A stretch of 34,694 nucleotides of DNA from JAWLHJ01 sp040904945 (lineage in GTDB: Bacteria > Gemmatimonadota > Gemmatimonadetes > Longimicrobiales > Gaopeijiaceae): the NCBI GenBank assembly GCA_040904945.1, contig JBBDSM010000086.1, positions 1 to 34,694 of the forward strand, read 5' to 3'. The translations under genes were made by a program, and so were the position numbers. Every line of letters begins with the position of its first letter. Positions within the stretch are counted from its first letter, which is position 1. This document shows positions 27,893-34,694 of this stretch, one piece after another. Below the pieces are notes generated by a model. The model worked only from the letters and a program-made list of their open reading frames with translations, was not told the DNA's origin and did no database searches.

Positions 27893-28612
27893 GTGCTTGC
27901 CGTGAAGCACACGCACATCGCCGCCGCGTTCCTCGTTCCGCTGCTGGCCGCCTGCGCCGCGGGACCGGAGCCGGCGCCGCCCACGCCCGCGTCCCCACCG
28001 TTGGAGGCGGAGGCGCCGAGCGACAACCTTTCGAACGCGGAGATCGAAGCGATCTACCGGCAGCGGATCGAGGACAGCTGGACCCGGTTCGTCGAGGCGG
28101 ACGTCCGCTTCATGACCCACATGATCCACCACCACGCCCAGGCGATCGAGATCTCGCGGTTCGCGCCGGACCGGGCCGCCAGCGACCAGATCAGGACGCT
28201 CGCGGCACGCATCATCAACGCGCAGCGGGACGAGATCGCGCTCATGCAGCGGTGGCTCGAAGATCGTGATCAACCCGTGCCCGAGCTCCACGAGATGGGC
28301 GGGCGCATCATGGTCCACGCGCCTGACATGGACCACGGCTCCGGCATGTCCGACATGTCGGGCATGCCTGGGATGCTGTCCCCCGAGCAGGTCGACCGGC
28401 TCGAGGCCTCGGACGGACAGACCTTCGACCGGCTTTTCCTGACCTACATGATCGAGCACCACCAGGGCGCCGTCACCATGGTGCGCGAGCTGTTCTCGAC
28501 GGACGGCGCCGGCCAGGACGAGGACGTGTTCCGCTTCGCGTCCGACGTCCAGGTCGATCAGAGTACCGAGGTAGCCCGCATGGAGCTCATGCTCGACGCG
28601 ATGCCACGCTGA
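27893..28612 (+). CDS. DUF305 lipoprotein with histidine- and methionine-rich segments
   Basis: This 239-residue predicted lipoprotein has a short N-terminus, a hydrophobic core and lipobox LLAAC at residues 17-21. The DUF305 domain is a ferritin-like helical bundle with two characteristic motifs, MIHHHAQAIE (from residue 77) and MIEHHQGAV (from residue 186). Between them, residues 145-162 hold a Met/His/Asp-rich run with five methionines (MDHGSGMSDMSGMPGM), the kind of segment that binds Cu(I) in copper-handling proteins. DUF305 proteins have no proven single function but often sit near copper-resistance genes. I chose GTG 27893 because GGAGG lies five bases upstream; GTG 27860 is too far from any ribosome-binding site. 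The LVIVD lipoprotein follows 33 bases downstream. Confidence 0.88.
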   Translation: MLAVKHTHIAAAFLVPLLAACAAGPEPAPPTPASPPLEAEAPSDNLSNAEIEAIYRQRIEDSWTRFVEADVRFMTHMIHHHAQAIEISRFAPDRAASDQIRTLAARIINAQRDEIALMQRWLEDRDQPVPELHEMGGRIMVHAPDMDHGSGMSDMSGMPGMLSPEQVDRLEASDGQTFDRLFLTYMIEHHQGAVTMVRELFSTDGAGQDEDVFRFASDVQVDQSTEVARMELMLDAMPR

Positions 28613-28645
28613 CGTAACCCCACTCCACGCACAGGAGCACCACCC

Positions 28646-30679
28646 ATGTCCGATCGTTCCCCATCCACTCGCACGGCCGGGCGTTTCCGCGCCGGGCTGT
28701 GGGCCCTCGCGGCCGGCGTCACCGTTGGCGCCACCGCTTGCGCGTCGTCCGGGGGCATGTCTACGCCGTCGGGCCCCGCGCCCGAGCGCCAGATCTTCCC
28801 GCTCTCTTCGTACGATGCGCCCTCGCCGGATCCGCGCGTCGGGCTCGGCGCCGGGCTCATGGATGCCGAAGAGGCGATCTGGAACATGCGGAAGGTGTCC
28901 TCGACGCCTCCGCCGCCCGACTTCATCGGAGTGACGAACTCCGACCTGGCGTTCACGGGTCCGTACGCCATCCAGGGGAACTACAACGGCTTCCAGGTCT
29001 GGGACATCTCGAACCCGGTCGCGCCCTCTCTGGAGATCGGCTTCGTCTGTCCGGCATCGCAGAGCGACGTCTCGGTCTACGAGAACCTGCTCTTCGTCTC
29101 GGGCGAAGGGCTCAGCGGCCGGCTCGACTGCGGCACCGAGGGCGTCGAGACCGCGGTGAGCGAGGTCCGGCTCCGCGGGATCCGCATCTTCGACATCACC
29201 GACATCCAGAACCCGCGCTACATCGCCAACGTGCAGACGTGCCGCGGATCGCACACGCACACGGTCCTGAAGGACCCCGACGACGACGACAACGTCTACA
29301 TCTACGTGTCCGGTTCGGCGCCGGTCCGTCCGGCGGAGGAGCTCCCGGGGTGCGTAAACGCCGCGCCCGACGAGGACCCGAACTCGGCCCTCTTCCGCAT
29401 CGAGGTCATCCGGGTGCCCCTGGCGAACCCCGAGCAGGCCGCCATCGTCAGCTCGCCCCGCATCTTCGAGAACCTCGTGGCTCCGCCCACGCACGGCCCC
29501 TCCCCCGCCGACCTCGCAGAGATCGAGGCGGCCCGGGCGCGCGGCGCGTTCATCGTGGAGATCATGGGCGAGACCATGGTCATGCCGGAGCAGGCCGTGC
29601 AGAGCCTTCTCGGACAGGTCGTGGAGGCTCGCGGCGGCACCGGCGCCCCGACGGCCGCCGACAGCGCGGCGCTGCGTGAGCGGCTGCCCGAGATCGTCCG
29701 TCAGATGGTGGGCGCACCCGAAGGCGATCCCGACGGACCCGAGCCGGGTCCCACGCAGTGCCACGACATTACCGTCTACCCGGCCATCGACCGGGCCGGC
29801 GGGGCGTGTGAGGGCTACGGCCTGCTGCTCGACATCTCGGACCCGGTGAACCCGGTCCGCATGGACGCCGTGGCGGACTCGAACTTCGCCTACTGGCACT
29901 CCGCCACGTTCAACAACGACGGCAGCAAGGTGCTGTTCACCGACGAGTGGGGCGGCGGCGGCGGGCCCAAGTGCCGCATCGACGATCCCACGGAGTGGGG
30001 CGCGAACGCCATCTTCGACATCGAGGACGGCGAGATGAACTTCCGGAGCTACTACAAGCTCCCCGCGCCGCAGACGTCCCTTGAGAACTGCGTGGCCCAC
30101 AACGGCTCGCTCATTCCGGTGCCGGGCCGTGACATCATGATCCAGTCGTGGTACCAGGGCGGCCTGTCGCTCTTCGACTGGACCGACCCGGCCAACGTGG
30201 TGGAGATCGGGTTCCACGACCGCGGGCCCGTGAACCCCGACCGGCAGGCGTCCGGCGGAAGCTGGTCCGTGTACTGGTACAACGGGATGATCGTCAGCTC
30301 CGAGATCGCCCGCGGCCTCGACATCTTCGAGCTCACGCCGAGCCCGTACCTCACGCAGAACGAGATCGACGCCGCGAACACGGTGCAGCTGGAGTACCTG
30401 AACGCCCAGGGTCAGCCGGTCAACGAGTGGCCGCCGTCGTTCGCGCTGGCGCGGGCCTACACCGACCAGCTGGAGCGGTCGGCCGGGCTGAGCATGGCCC
30501 GGATCGGTGCCGTGCGCGCGACGCTGTCGGCCGCGGAGCGGGCTTCGGGCTCGGCTCGGGCGCAGACGTTGAATGCGCTGGCCGGCGAGCTGGAGGGTGA
30601 GGTGTCCGGCAGCTCGGACGCCCCGAAGGTCCGGATGCTCGTGGAGGCGGTGCGGGAGTTGGCGAGCGCGGAGGAGTAG
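28646..30679 (+). CDS. LVIVD-repeat beta-propeller lipoprotein
   Basis: This 677-residue secreted protein has a signal peptide ending in a lipobox-like GATAC (Cys32). The body has LVIVD-type propeller blades, for example FQVWDISNPVAPSLEIGF, IRIFDITDIQNPRYIANV, LLLDISDPVNPVRMDAVAD and LSLFDWTDPANVVEIGF. An unusual helical, acidic insert occupies about residues 275-368. Several cysteines (as in GFVCPAS, RLDCGT, QTCRGS, TQCHDI) suggest disulfides, consistent with export. Propellers of this group usually bind ligands or partners; no enzyme motif is visible. The last about 70 residues form a helical tail. ATG 28646 follows CAGGAG. It probably forms an operon with the DUF305 lipoprotein. Confidence 0.85.
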   Translation: MSDRSPSTRTAGRFRAGLWALAAGVTVGATACASSGGMSTPSGPAPERQIFPLSSYDAPSPDPRVGLGAGLMDAEEAIWNMRKVSSTPPPPDFIGVTNSDLAFTGPYAIQGNYNGFQVWDISNPVAPSLEIGFVCPASQSDVSVYENLLFVSGEGLSGRLDCGTEGVETAVSEVRLRGIRIFDITDIQNPRYIANVQTCRGSHTHTVLKDPDDDDNVYIYVSGSAPVRPAEELPGCVNAAPDEDPNSALFRIEVIRVPLANPEQAAIVSSPRIFENLVAPPTHGPSPADLAEIEAARARGAFIVEIMGETMVMPEQAVQSLLGQVVEARGGTGAPTAADSAALRERLPEIVRQMVGAPEGDPDGPEPGPTQCHDITVYPAIDRAGGACEGYGLLLDISDPVNPVRMDAVADSNFAYWHSATFNNDGSKVLFTDEWGGGGGPKCRIDDPTEWGANAIFDIEDGEMNFRSYYKLPAPQTSLENCVAHNGSLIPVPGRDIMIQSWYQGGLSLFDWTDPANVVEIGFHDRGPVNPDRQASGGSWSVYWYNGMIVSSEIARGLDIFELTPSPYLTQNEIDAANTVQLEYLNAQGQPVNEWPPSFALARAYTDQLERSAGLSMARIGAVRATLSAAERASGSARAQTLNALAGELEGEVSGSSDAPKVRMLVEAVRELASAEE

Positions 30680-30722
30680 CGCCGGCTCGCATCCAGCGGA
30701 AAGCAGTCGGGAGGGGGCTCGT

Positions 30723-30749
30723 CCCCGGTGGCGCGCAGGCGCTCCGGGG
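30723..30749. terminator. Hairpin between convergent genes
   Basis: CCCCGG (30723-30728) pairs with CCGGGG (30744-30749). Inside it, GCGC pairs with GCGC around a GCAG loop, with a TG/T bulge. It lies between the LVIVD stop (30679) and the acyl-CoA oxidase-like stop (30758), where a shared terminator is expected. A short T-run (30763-30766) is 13 bases beyond the stem, so it is not a textbook terminator. Confidence 0.45.
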
Positions 30750-30757
30750 CCGGGCCC

Positions 30758-32740
30758 TCAGCTTTTCCCCACCACGTCCACCGCCCCCAGCACCTCATCC
30801 GGAATCCCCCACCCGTCCACCAGCACCCGGGCGTTCTCGCGCAGCTCGCGGCACAACGCCCCCACCTCCGCCCGGATGGCCCGGCTCTTGGGCGACTCGA
30901 TGTACCCGGCCTCGAGGAACCACGCCCGGTCCGCTTCCATCCGCTCCAGCGCGTAGAGCCGGGCCACGTCCGCGAGCAACGGCCGCACGTCCTCCGGCGC
31001 CTCCGCCACCCCATCCAGGAATGCCCGGAGCGTGATCCACTCGGTGTGCGCCACCGCCAGGGTCTCCAGGTGATCCTGGACCCGGTTGAACGCGTCGAAA
31101 GCATCCATACCGTCGTCGAGTAGTCCCTTCATGCGACGGGCCGCCGACTCCAGCAGCCGCTCCGCACGGTACTCGAACGCCTGGAGGTGGTACTCGGGAT
31201 CGCGCAGGTGGTCGGAGTCCGTACGGCGGGTCGCCACGGGATTCCGTTCCCGGACCCGGGTGCCGGCGCGGTCGGCCACGTAGCGCACGATGTCCAGCAC
31301 GGACAGGTCGCCCATCTCCTCGCGGTACTGCATGAGGAGGCTCTTGGCCACGAGCTGGAGGAGGACCGGGTTCGCGCCCTCGAAGGTGGCGAAGACATCG
31401 GTGTCGGCACGCAGACGCCCGATCCGGTTCCCCGCGTGATACCCGCGTCCGCCCATGGCCTCTCGGGACTCCTGGAGCGCCCTCGCGGCATGCCAGGAAG
31501 CCACCGCCTTGAGCCCGGCCGCCCGGGCCTCGATCTCGCGTAACGCCTCGTCGGAGCGACCCTCGGGCCGGCTCCCCGGCTCAGCCATCTCGCCGCCGGC
31601 ACCGTTCGCGTCGGCCTCCTCCGCTCCCGTCCCCCCGTGCCCGGGCCGGTCCCCTGCCCTCCCCTTCACCACTGTCGCGTACCGCTCCGTCAGATCCCGC
31701 ACGGCGAAGTGCAGGGCGTACGTCTCGGCCACGCGTGGTAGCAGACGCCGCTGGTGGCTCGTATAGTCCAGAATCGGCACTTCCGGCCCGTCGTCCGGGC
31801 CGAACTGCCGACGCTCTTCCGAGTACCGCACCGCGACCTCGAGCCCGACCTTCGCCGCGCTGAGCGAGGCCGCCGCGATGGAGATGCGCCCGGCCACCAG
31901 CGTGCCGAGCATGGTGAAGAACCGCCGCCCGGCGCTGTCGATGGGGCTCTCGTAGCGCCCGTTCTCGGTGACGGTGGCGAACCGGTCGAGCAGGTTCTCC
32001 CGCGGCACCCATACCTCGTCGAACCAGATGCGGCCGTTGTCCACGCCGTTCAGCCCCACCTTCGGCCCGTTGTCTTCGATGCGGATGCCGGGCAGGAGCG
32101 CCCCATCCTCGTCGCGGATGGGCACCACCAGGGCATGCACACCGTGGTCCTCGCCACCCACCCGGAGCTGGGTGAACACGGTGGCCATCTGCCCATGCAG
32201 CGCGGCGTTCCCGATCCACTCCTTCCCTGCCCCTTCGTGGGGCGTATTCAGCACGAAGGCCTCGGCCTCGTCGTTCCAGGTAGCGGTGGTCTCGAGGCCA
32301 CGCACGTTCGAGCCGTGCCCGATCTCCGTCATGGCGTAGCAGCCGGGCAGCTCGAGCGCGCCGATCTTCCCGAGCCAGCGCTCGTGATGCTTCTCCGTGC
32401 CGAGCTGGTACACGCTTCCGCCCCAGAGCCCGAACTGCACGCCGAACTTGATGACGATCGAGCTATCGCCGAAAGCGAGGGTCTCGAACACCGCGATGGC
32501 TTTGCCGGGGGCGCCCTGCCCGCCGTAGTCCTCCGGGTAGGCCAGGCTCCCGAGCCCCTCGTCCGCGAGCAACGTCAACGCCTCGAGCACGCGAGCCCGG
32601 TGCTCGGCCCGCTCGATCTCCAGGGGGATCTGGAACGCCGGCGTCCGGAGAAGATCGAGCACCTTGCGGCGGACGTCGGCGTGGGGTTCGGCGAGGTAGG
32701 CGCCGAGAGCGTCTGAGATGCTTCTGGTGGATGGGTTCAT
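30758..32740 (-). CDS. Acyl-CoA oxidase/dehydrogenase-like flavoprotein
   Basis: This 660-residue protein has the acyl-CoA oxidase domain order rather than the roughly 380-residue dehydrogenase form: an N-terminal helical domain, a beta middle domain with CYAMTEIGHGSNVRGLETTA, then two helical domains. The FAD-binding site and catalytic base lie in MGGRGYHAGNRIGRLRAD and FEGANPVLLQLVAKSL. Glu454 in FEGAN matches the catalytic glutamate position of oxidases (YEGDN). It should oxidise fatty acyl-CoA in beta-oxidation, using oxygen or an electron-transfer partner. A low-complexity polar insert (about residues 357-398, rich in Gly, Glu and Asp) is not typical. ATG at 32740 starts MNPSTRSISDALG; the frame upstream continues into the PAS gene and is unlikely to be coding. 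Confidence 0.88.
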   Translation of the reverse strand: MNPSTRSISDALGAYLAEPHADVRRKVLDLLRTPAFQIPLEIERAEHRARVLEALTLLADEGLGSLAYPEDYGGQGAPGKAIAVFETLAFGDSSIVIKFGVQFGLWGGSVYQLGTEKHHERWLGKIGALELPGCYAMTEIGHGSNVRGLETTATWNDEAEAFVLNTPHEGAGKEWIGNAALHGQMATVFTQLRVGGEDHGVHALVVPIRDEDGALLPGIRIEDNGPKVGLNGVDNGRIWFDEVWVPRENLLDRFATVTENGRYESPIDSAGRRFFTMLGTLVAGRISIAAASLSAAKVGLEVAVRYSEERRQFGPDDGPEVPILDYTSHQRRLLPRVAETYALHFAVRDLTERYATVVKGRAGDRPGHGGTGAEEADANGAGGEMAEPGSRPEGRSDEALREIEARAAGLKAVASWHAARALQESREAMGGRGYHAGNRIGRLRADTDVFATFEGANPVLLQLVAKSLLMQYREEMGDLSVLDIVRYVADRAGTRVRERNPVATRRTDSDHLRDPEYHLQAFEYRAERLLESAARRMKGLLDDGMDAFDAFNRVQDHLETLAVAHTEWITLRAFLDGVAEAPEDVRPLLADVARLYALERMEADRAWFLEAGYIESPKSRAIRAEVGALCRELRENARVLVDGWGIPDEVLGAVDVVGKS

Positions 32741-32780
32741 ACCCAACTGTACCCACCAACGACGTGCTGTGCACCACTCT

Positions 32781-33338
32781 TCAGACGGCGTCGCTGGAAC
32801 GGGCGGGTGGTCCCATCTCCTCCTCACAGTCGGGGCACATCGCGTGGGTCACCAGAGACCCGCTCTGTTCAGCGATGTAGCTCTCGATCCCCTGCCAGTA
32901 GCCCTGGTCGTCTCGAACCCTCCGACACCATGAGCAGACCGGTACCAGCGCTCGCAGAGCCGTGGCCTCCTCCTCTGCCAGCCGCCGGGCGGTGACGTTC
33001 TTCGTCACGATCACGATATCCACCACGTTTCCATCGCGGATCAACGGGATCATGCTCCCTTCATGCCATTCCGGATCCCCGTTTGCACCCAGCACCTGGA
33101 TCTCGTCGGTGGTCGGCTCCCCAGAGCCGAGGACCTTGTCGAACATTTCCGCCTGGGCTTCCCGAAAGCTCGGCTCGACCAGGTCGATGAAGTCGCGTCC
33201 AATCAGATCGTATGGCTCGTAGCCTTCAGCCGCCCGGTTGAGGTACCGGATCCGGCGATCCAAGCCGACGAGTACCACTAGGTCCGGTAGTGCGCCGAGA
33301 ATCGTCCGAAGCCCCTCGATGCCTATCTCACTCGACAC
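32781..33338 (-). CDS. PAS domain protein with C-terminal Cys4 (zinc-finger-like) module
   Basis: This 185-residue soluble protein has a PAS domain (residues about 8-120, GALPDLVVLVGLDRRIRYLN, then TKNVTARRLAEEEA). A short C-terminal module has cysteine pairs Cys135/Cys138 (VCSWCRRV) and Cys168/Cys171 (MCPDCEEE), with GYWQGIESYIAEQSG between them. Four cysteines in two CxxC-type pairs strongly suggest a zinc site. Such modules often follow PAS or receiver domains in environmental bacteria; their output is not established. No kinase or DNA-binding domain is present. GTG at 33338 follows GAGGAG. It lies between the acyl-CoA oxidase-like gene and the truncated alpha-E gene on the same strand, but gaps and its own ribosome-binding site suggest independent expression. 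Confidence 0.85.
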   Translation of the reverse strand: MSSEIGIEGLRTILGALPDLVVLVGLDRRIRYLNRAAEGYEPYDLIGRDFIDLVEPSFREAQAEMFDKVLGSGEPTTDEIQVLGANGDPEWHEGSMIPLIRDGNVVDIVIVTKNVTARRLAEEEATALRALVPVCSWCRRVRDDQGYWQGIESYIAEQSGSLVTHAMCPDCEEEMGPPARSSDAV

Positions 33339-33365
33339 TACGCTCTCCTCAGCCCTCGGGGACGT

Positions 33366-33938
33366 TCAGCAATCACAAGGGAGCAGTCTACACCCCCACG
33401 GCATCCTGGGCACGCCGCGGCCCTGACCGAACCGCATGTCGGCGCGTTCGAGGTTGCGGCCCAGCCGCACGAACTGGTAGGCGGCCCCATGGCTCATCGT
33501 TCCGTCGAGGATGCCGCAGACCTGGTGGCAACGGTCCACGATCTCGCGGAGCGCCTCGGGACGCGTCGTCTGATCGCCGAGTCGGGGCGCAGCGTAAAGC
33601 TGGAGCTCGTTGATCGTGCGCCAGGCCTCCATGGGCATCACGTCCCGCGTCGTGCGGGCGTTCTCCCGCGCGATCCCGAGCGCGGACGCCAGGGAGAAGG
33701 GCTGGGACTCGTCCGCGAGCAGCGCGGTGACGGTGTTCGTCTCGGCGGCCTGGCCGCCAAGCTCCTCGAAGGCCTCCTCGATGCCGAGGATCTGGAAGAC
33801 GGTGCTCCACCCGACGTCGGCCTCCTGCGGAAGGTCCAGAAGCAGCTTCCCGTAGGCGTCGGCCAGGCGAGCGGTGTTCTCCACCCGTTCGAGGTACCGG
33901 CTCATCCAATAGACCCGCTCTGCGACTCGTGCGAGCAT
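33366..33938 (-). pseudogene. Alpha-E domain protein, C-terminally truncated
   Basis: This 190-residue open frame begins as a typical alpha-E protein: MLARVAERVYWMSRYLERVE, then TARLADAYGKLLLDLP. It continues through ARENARTTRDVMPMEAWRTI to VRLGRNLERADM (ending at residue 168, near base 33435). Alpha-E proteins are usually about 300 residues and continue after the RADM segment. Here 22 unrelated Cys/Pro/Arg residues follow before a stop. Only 97 bases separate the end of homology from the next gene's start, so the missing about 130 residues cannot be recovered by a frameshift. The gene starts 3 bases after the ATP-grasp stop with GGTGGGG before it, as in the usual ATP-grasp/alpha-E operon, linked to peptide-bond formation on an unknown product. 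Function is probably lost, unless the short form is active. Confidence 0.75.
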
Positions 33939-33941
33939 ACG

Positions 33942-34694
33942 CTACCCCACCACCCAGGTGTCCTTACTGCCGCCACCCTGTGAGGAGTTCACGACCAGCG
34001 ATCCGCGGACGAGCGCGACCCGGGTGAGCCCGCCGGGCGTCACGTAGCTGTCGCTCCCCTGAAGGATGAACGGGCGCAGATCCACGTGCCGCGGCTCCAG
34101 CCGATTCCCGACCAGGGTCGGCACGGTGGAGAGGGACAGCACCGGCTGCGCCACATAGTTGCGCGGATCCGCGGCGATCTGGCGCCCGAACGCCTCCAGC
34201 TCGCTTCGGCTGGCGCTCGGCCCCATGAGCATCCCGTATCCCCCGGACTCGTTGGCCGGCTTCACGACGAGCTGATCGAGATGGTCGAGCACGTACCCCA
34301 GCGACTTCTCGTCGGAGCACCGGTAGGTGGGCACGTTCGGCAGGACAGGCTCCTCGTCGAGATAGTATCGAATGAGATCGGGGACGTACGTATAGACCAC
34401 CTTGTCGTCCGCCACGCCGGTCCCGGGCGCATTGGCGATCGCCACGTTTCCGGCTCTCCAGGCCCTGATCAGTCCCGGTACGCCGAGCATCGACTCGGGC
34501 TCGAACACCTCGGGATCGAGATACTCCGCGTTGACCCGTGAATAGAGGACGTCCACGCGGGTCAGCCCCTCGATGGTGCGCATGTAGCAGCAGTCGTCCG
34601 CGCCGACGACGAGATCCGAGCCTTCTACGAGCTCGACGCCCATCTTCTGCGCCAGGTACGCGTGCTCGAAGTACGCCGAGTTGTAGATGCCTGG
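33942..34694 (-). CDS. Circularly permuted ATP-grasp protein (partial, 5' end outside window)
   Basis: About 250 C-terminal residues of a circularly permuted ATP-grasp (DUF404/DUF407-type) protein are present. The frame is open to the right edge and begins at the edge with PGIYNSAYFEHAYLAQKMG, the conserved segment of this family. It continues with VELVEGSDLVV, RTIEGLTRVDVLYSRVN, ANAPGTGVADDKVVYTYVP, LVVKPANESGGYGMLMG (nucleotide-binding loop) and HVDLRPFILQG. It ends with SSQGGGSKDTWVVG, also family-typical. Such enzymes activate a carboxylate with ATP to make an amide or peptide bond, and are co-encoded with alpha-E and transglutaminase-like proteins. The substrate is unknown. The stop is 3 bases before the alpha-E start. 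An internal ATG at 34643 is not the true start, because homology continues upstream of it. Confidence 0.93.
   Translation of the reverse strand, partial: PGIYNSAYFEHAYLAQKMGVELVEGSDLVVGADDCCYMRTIEGLTRVDVLYSRVNAEYLDPEVFEPESMLGVPGLIRAWRAGNVAIANAPGTGVADDKVVYTYVPDLIRYYLDEEPVLPNVPTYRCSDEKSLGYVLDHLDQLVVKPANESGGYGMLMGPSASRSELEAFGRQIAADPRNYVAQPVLSLSTVPTLVGNRLEPRHVDLRPFILQGSDSYVTPGGLTRVALVRGSLVVNSSQGGGSKDTWVVG

Noticed and set aside
27848..30217. Long open frame antisense to the DUF305 and LVIVD genes
   Set aside because: It spans two clearly coding lipoprotein genes and shows no recognisable domain; it is a by-product of high GC.

Overview
This is a dense, strongly GC-rich bacterial chromosome segment. 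Genes lie on both strands, gaps are short, many stops and starts overlap, and GTG/TTG starts are frequent. I see no tRNA, rRNA, CRISPR array, insertion sequence, prophage or plasmid gene. The gene set (PQQ dehydrogenase, LVIVD-repeat and DUF305 lipoproteins, P1 peptidase, NTP/NDP exchange carrier, Na+-pumping decarboxylase, PAS-Cys4 protein) resembles aerobic Gemmatimonadota or a related high-GC phylum. That placement is a family-content inference with moderate to low confidence. DUF481 and lipobox proteins indicate a Gram-negative envelope.

Layout. 1-5.1 kb (+): the tail of an unknown gene, a NorD-like von Willebrand A protein, a membrane hybrid histidine kinase and RecX; kinase and recX overlap. 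5.1-8.3 kb (-): a three-gene biotin-dependent, Na+-translocating decarboxylase operon (gamma, alpha, beta). 8.5-9.7 kb (+): a fused alpha/beta-hydrolase-OsmC protein. 9.7-12.2 kb (-): a NarL/FixJ-type two-component system, divergent from a transketolase-family enzyme (12.3-14.7 kb, +). 14.6-15.7 kb (-): a zinc alcohol dehydrogenase. It is divergent from a ferric-iron ABC transporter (binding protein, permease, ATPase; 15.8-19.3 kb, +). A good match to a Fur operator sits between these two.

19.3-20.1 kb (-): a DUF481 outer-membrane protein. 20.3-24.1 kb (+): a small secreted four-cysteine protein coupled to a PQQ dehydrogenase, then a P1 peptidase with two credible starts. 24.3-27.8 kb (+): monomeric NADP isocitrate dehydrogenase overlapping a nucleotide-exchange carrier. 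27.9-30.7 kb (+): a DUF305 lipoprotein with a Met-rich segment, then an LVIVD propeller lipoprotein. 30.8-34.7 kb (-): an acyl-CoA oxidase-like flavoprotein, a PAS-Cys4 protein, a truncated alpha-E protein and a circularly permuted ATP-grasp protein that runs off the right edge.

Together the genes describe a respiring heterotroph that oxidises substrates in the periplasm (PQQ enzyme), runs the TCA cycle and beta-oxidation, probably uses a sodium gradient, and controls iron uptake. I see no complete defence or mobile system. The most original points are the Fur-like box between the alcohol dehydrogenase and the iron transporter, the secreted-protein/PQQ-enzyme pair, the diverged transketolase and decarboxylase alpha chain, the Met-rich DUF305 protein, and the shortened alpha-E gene.
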